DNA from: Acetobacteraceae bacterium
Lineage (GTDB): Bacteria; Pseudomonadota; Alphaproteobacteria; Acetobacterales; Acetobacteraceae
NCBI GenBank assembly: GCA_027451405.1
Contig: DAIDJM010000057.1
Coordinates: forward strand, 1 to 64,000
DNA: 64,000 nt
Reading direction: 5' to 3'
Shown: positions 63,873 through 64,000 of the stretch, piece after piece
Layout of the letters: the number at the start of each line of letters is the position of its first letter
Numbering within the stretch: position 1 is the stretch's first letter
Notes under the pieces: generated by a model
The model's database searches: none
The model's input: the letters and a program-made list of their open reading frames with translations, nothing else
Told to the model about the DNA's origin: nothing
Translations under genes and position numbers: made by a program

Positions 63873-64000
63873 GCGACGGTCTCGGCGGCGCGGAGCAGGT
63901 TGCGCACCGCGTCGAGCGCTGCGTCGGCGCGGGCCGCGTCGGGACCGCCGGCCTGAGCGAGATCGGGACGTCCGCCGCCACCGCGCCCACCGACGGCGGC
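63869..64000 (-). CDS. alaS: Alanyl-tRNA synthetase, C-terminal fragment (continues beyond the window)
   Basis: The last 43 codons reading in from the window edge. The end contains [19 protein letters not shown], the glycine-rich signature of the AlaS DHHA1 domain, followed by a helical [18 protein letters not shown]. It attaches alanine to tRNA-Ala. The stop codon overlaps the next gene by four bases. Confidence 0.93.
   Translation of the reverse strand, partial: AAVGGRGGGGRPDLAQAGGPDAARADAALDAVRNLLRAAETVA

Overview
The window is GC-rich, densely coded alphaproteobacterial chromosome. Four features point to Acetobacteraceae or a nearby Rhodospirillales lineage: flbT and flaF next to a flagellin, the alphaproteobacteria-type small proteins TrcR, GapR, DUF1192, DUF465 and DUF1244, the sucA-sucB-lpdA and thrB-rnhA arrangements, and very abundant GC hairpin repeats between genes. 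This is inference from gene content; there is no rRNA in the window. No plasmid, prophage, IS transposase or CRISPR array is visible.

Layout. 1-3478: cell-envelope genes (EnvC-like activator, CtpA protease, YibQ-like deacetylase). 3479-9448: an accessory stretch with a low-GC secreted protein between two inverted repeat copies, a large BNR-repeat secreted protein, and a low-GC pair of an AAA ATPase and a PD-(D/E)xK nuclease-like protein, the best candidate here for an undescribed (possibly defence) system. 9449-15793: housekeeping genes (ychF, pth, rplY, rpmE, a heat-shock gene with a probable RNA thermometer, trcR, DUF465 genes). 15793-23238: purEK, a divergent RadC pair with one catalytically dead member, a CPBP protease, bcp, glnE. 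23336-26436: flagellar cluster flbT / DUF1217 / flagellin / flaF, where flaF appears to start at ATT. 26603-35771: dciA-like gene, membrane proteins, two sulfotransferases, scoAB, maf, DUF2076, a winged-helix/NB-ARC regulator, thrB, rnhA. 35902-42729: zwf, pyk, DUF1244, gapR, pdxJ, pdxA, lpdA. 42831-47837: the 2-oxoglutarate dehydrogenase operon with two small extra genes. 47974-57454: SOUL protein, MATE exporter, P450, ispG, a T5orf172-Sel1 fusion, a small membrane protein, PrpB-like lyase, methyltransferase, dipeptidase. 57535-64000: tRNA-Arg(CCT), coq7, DCC protein, lytic transglycosylase, uracil-DNA glycosylase, ETF-QO, a CinA-type protein and the end of alaS.

Three interspersed repeat families, named here R1, R2 and R3, explain most of the intergenic sequence. 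R1 is a set of GC hairpin modules with CCTCCGGCGGGCAGGGGC and GGGGCC..GGCCCC cores. R2 has A/T-stem hairpins at both ends and a variable core, and lies just downstream of stop codons. R3 is a double hairpin that sits mainly in convergent gene junctions. The repeats are used as gene punctuation: R1 supplies the ribosome-binding sites of ychF and glnE and the C-terminal codons of two proteins, and R3 supplies the stop codons of at least four genes.

Metabolically the window holds parts of the Entner-Doudoroff/pentose phosphate entry, lower glycolysis, the TCA cycle, ketone-body activation, B6, purine and isoprenoid synthesis, and electron transfer from acyl-CoA dehydrogenases to ubiquinone.
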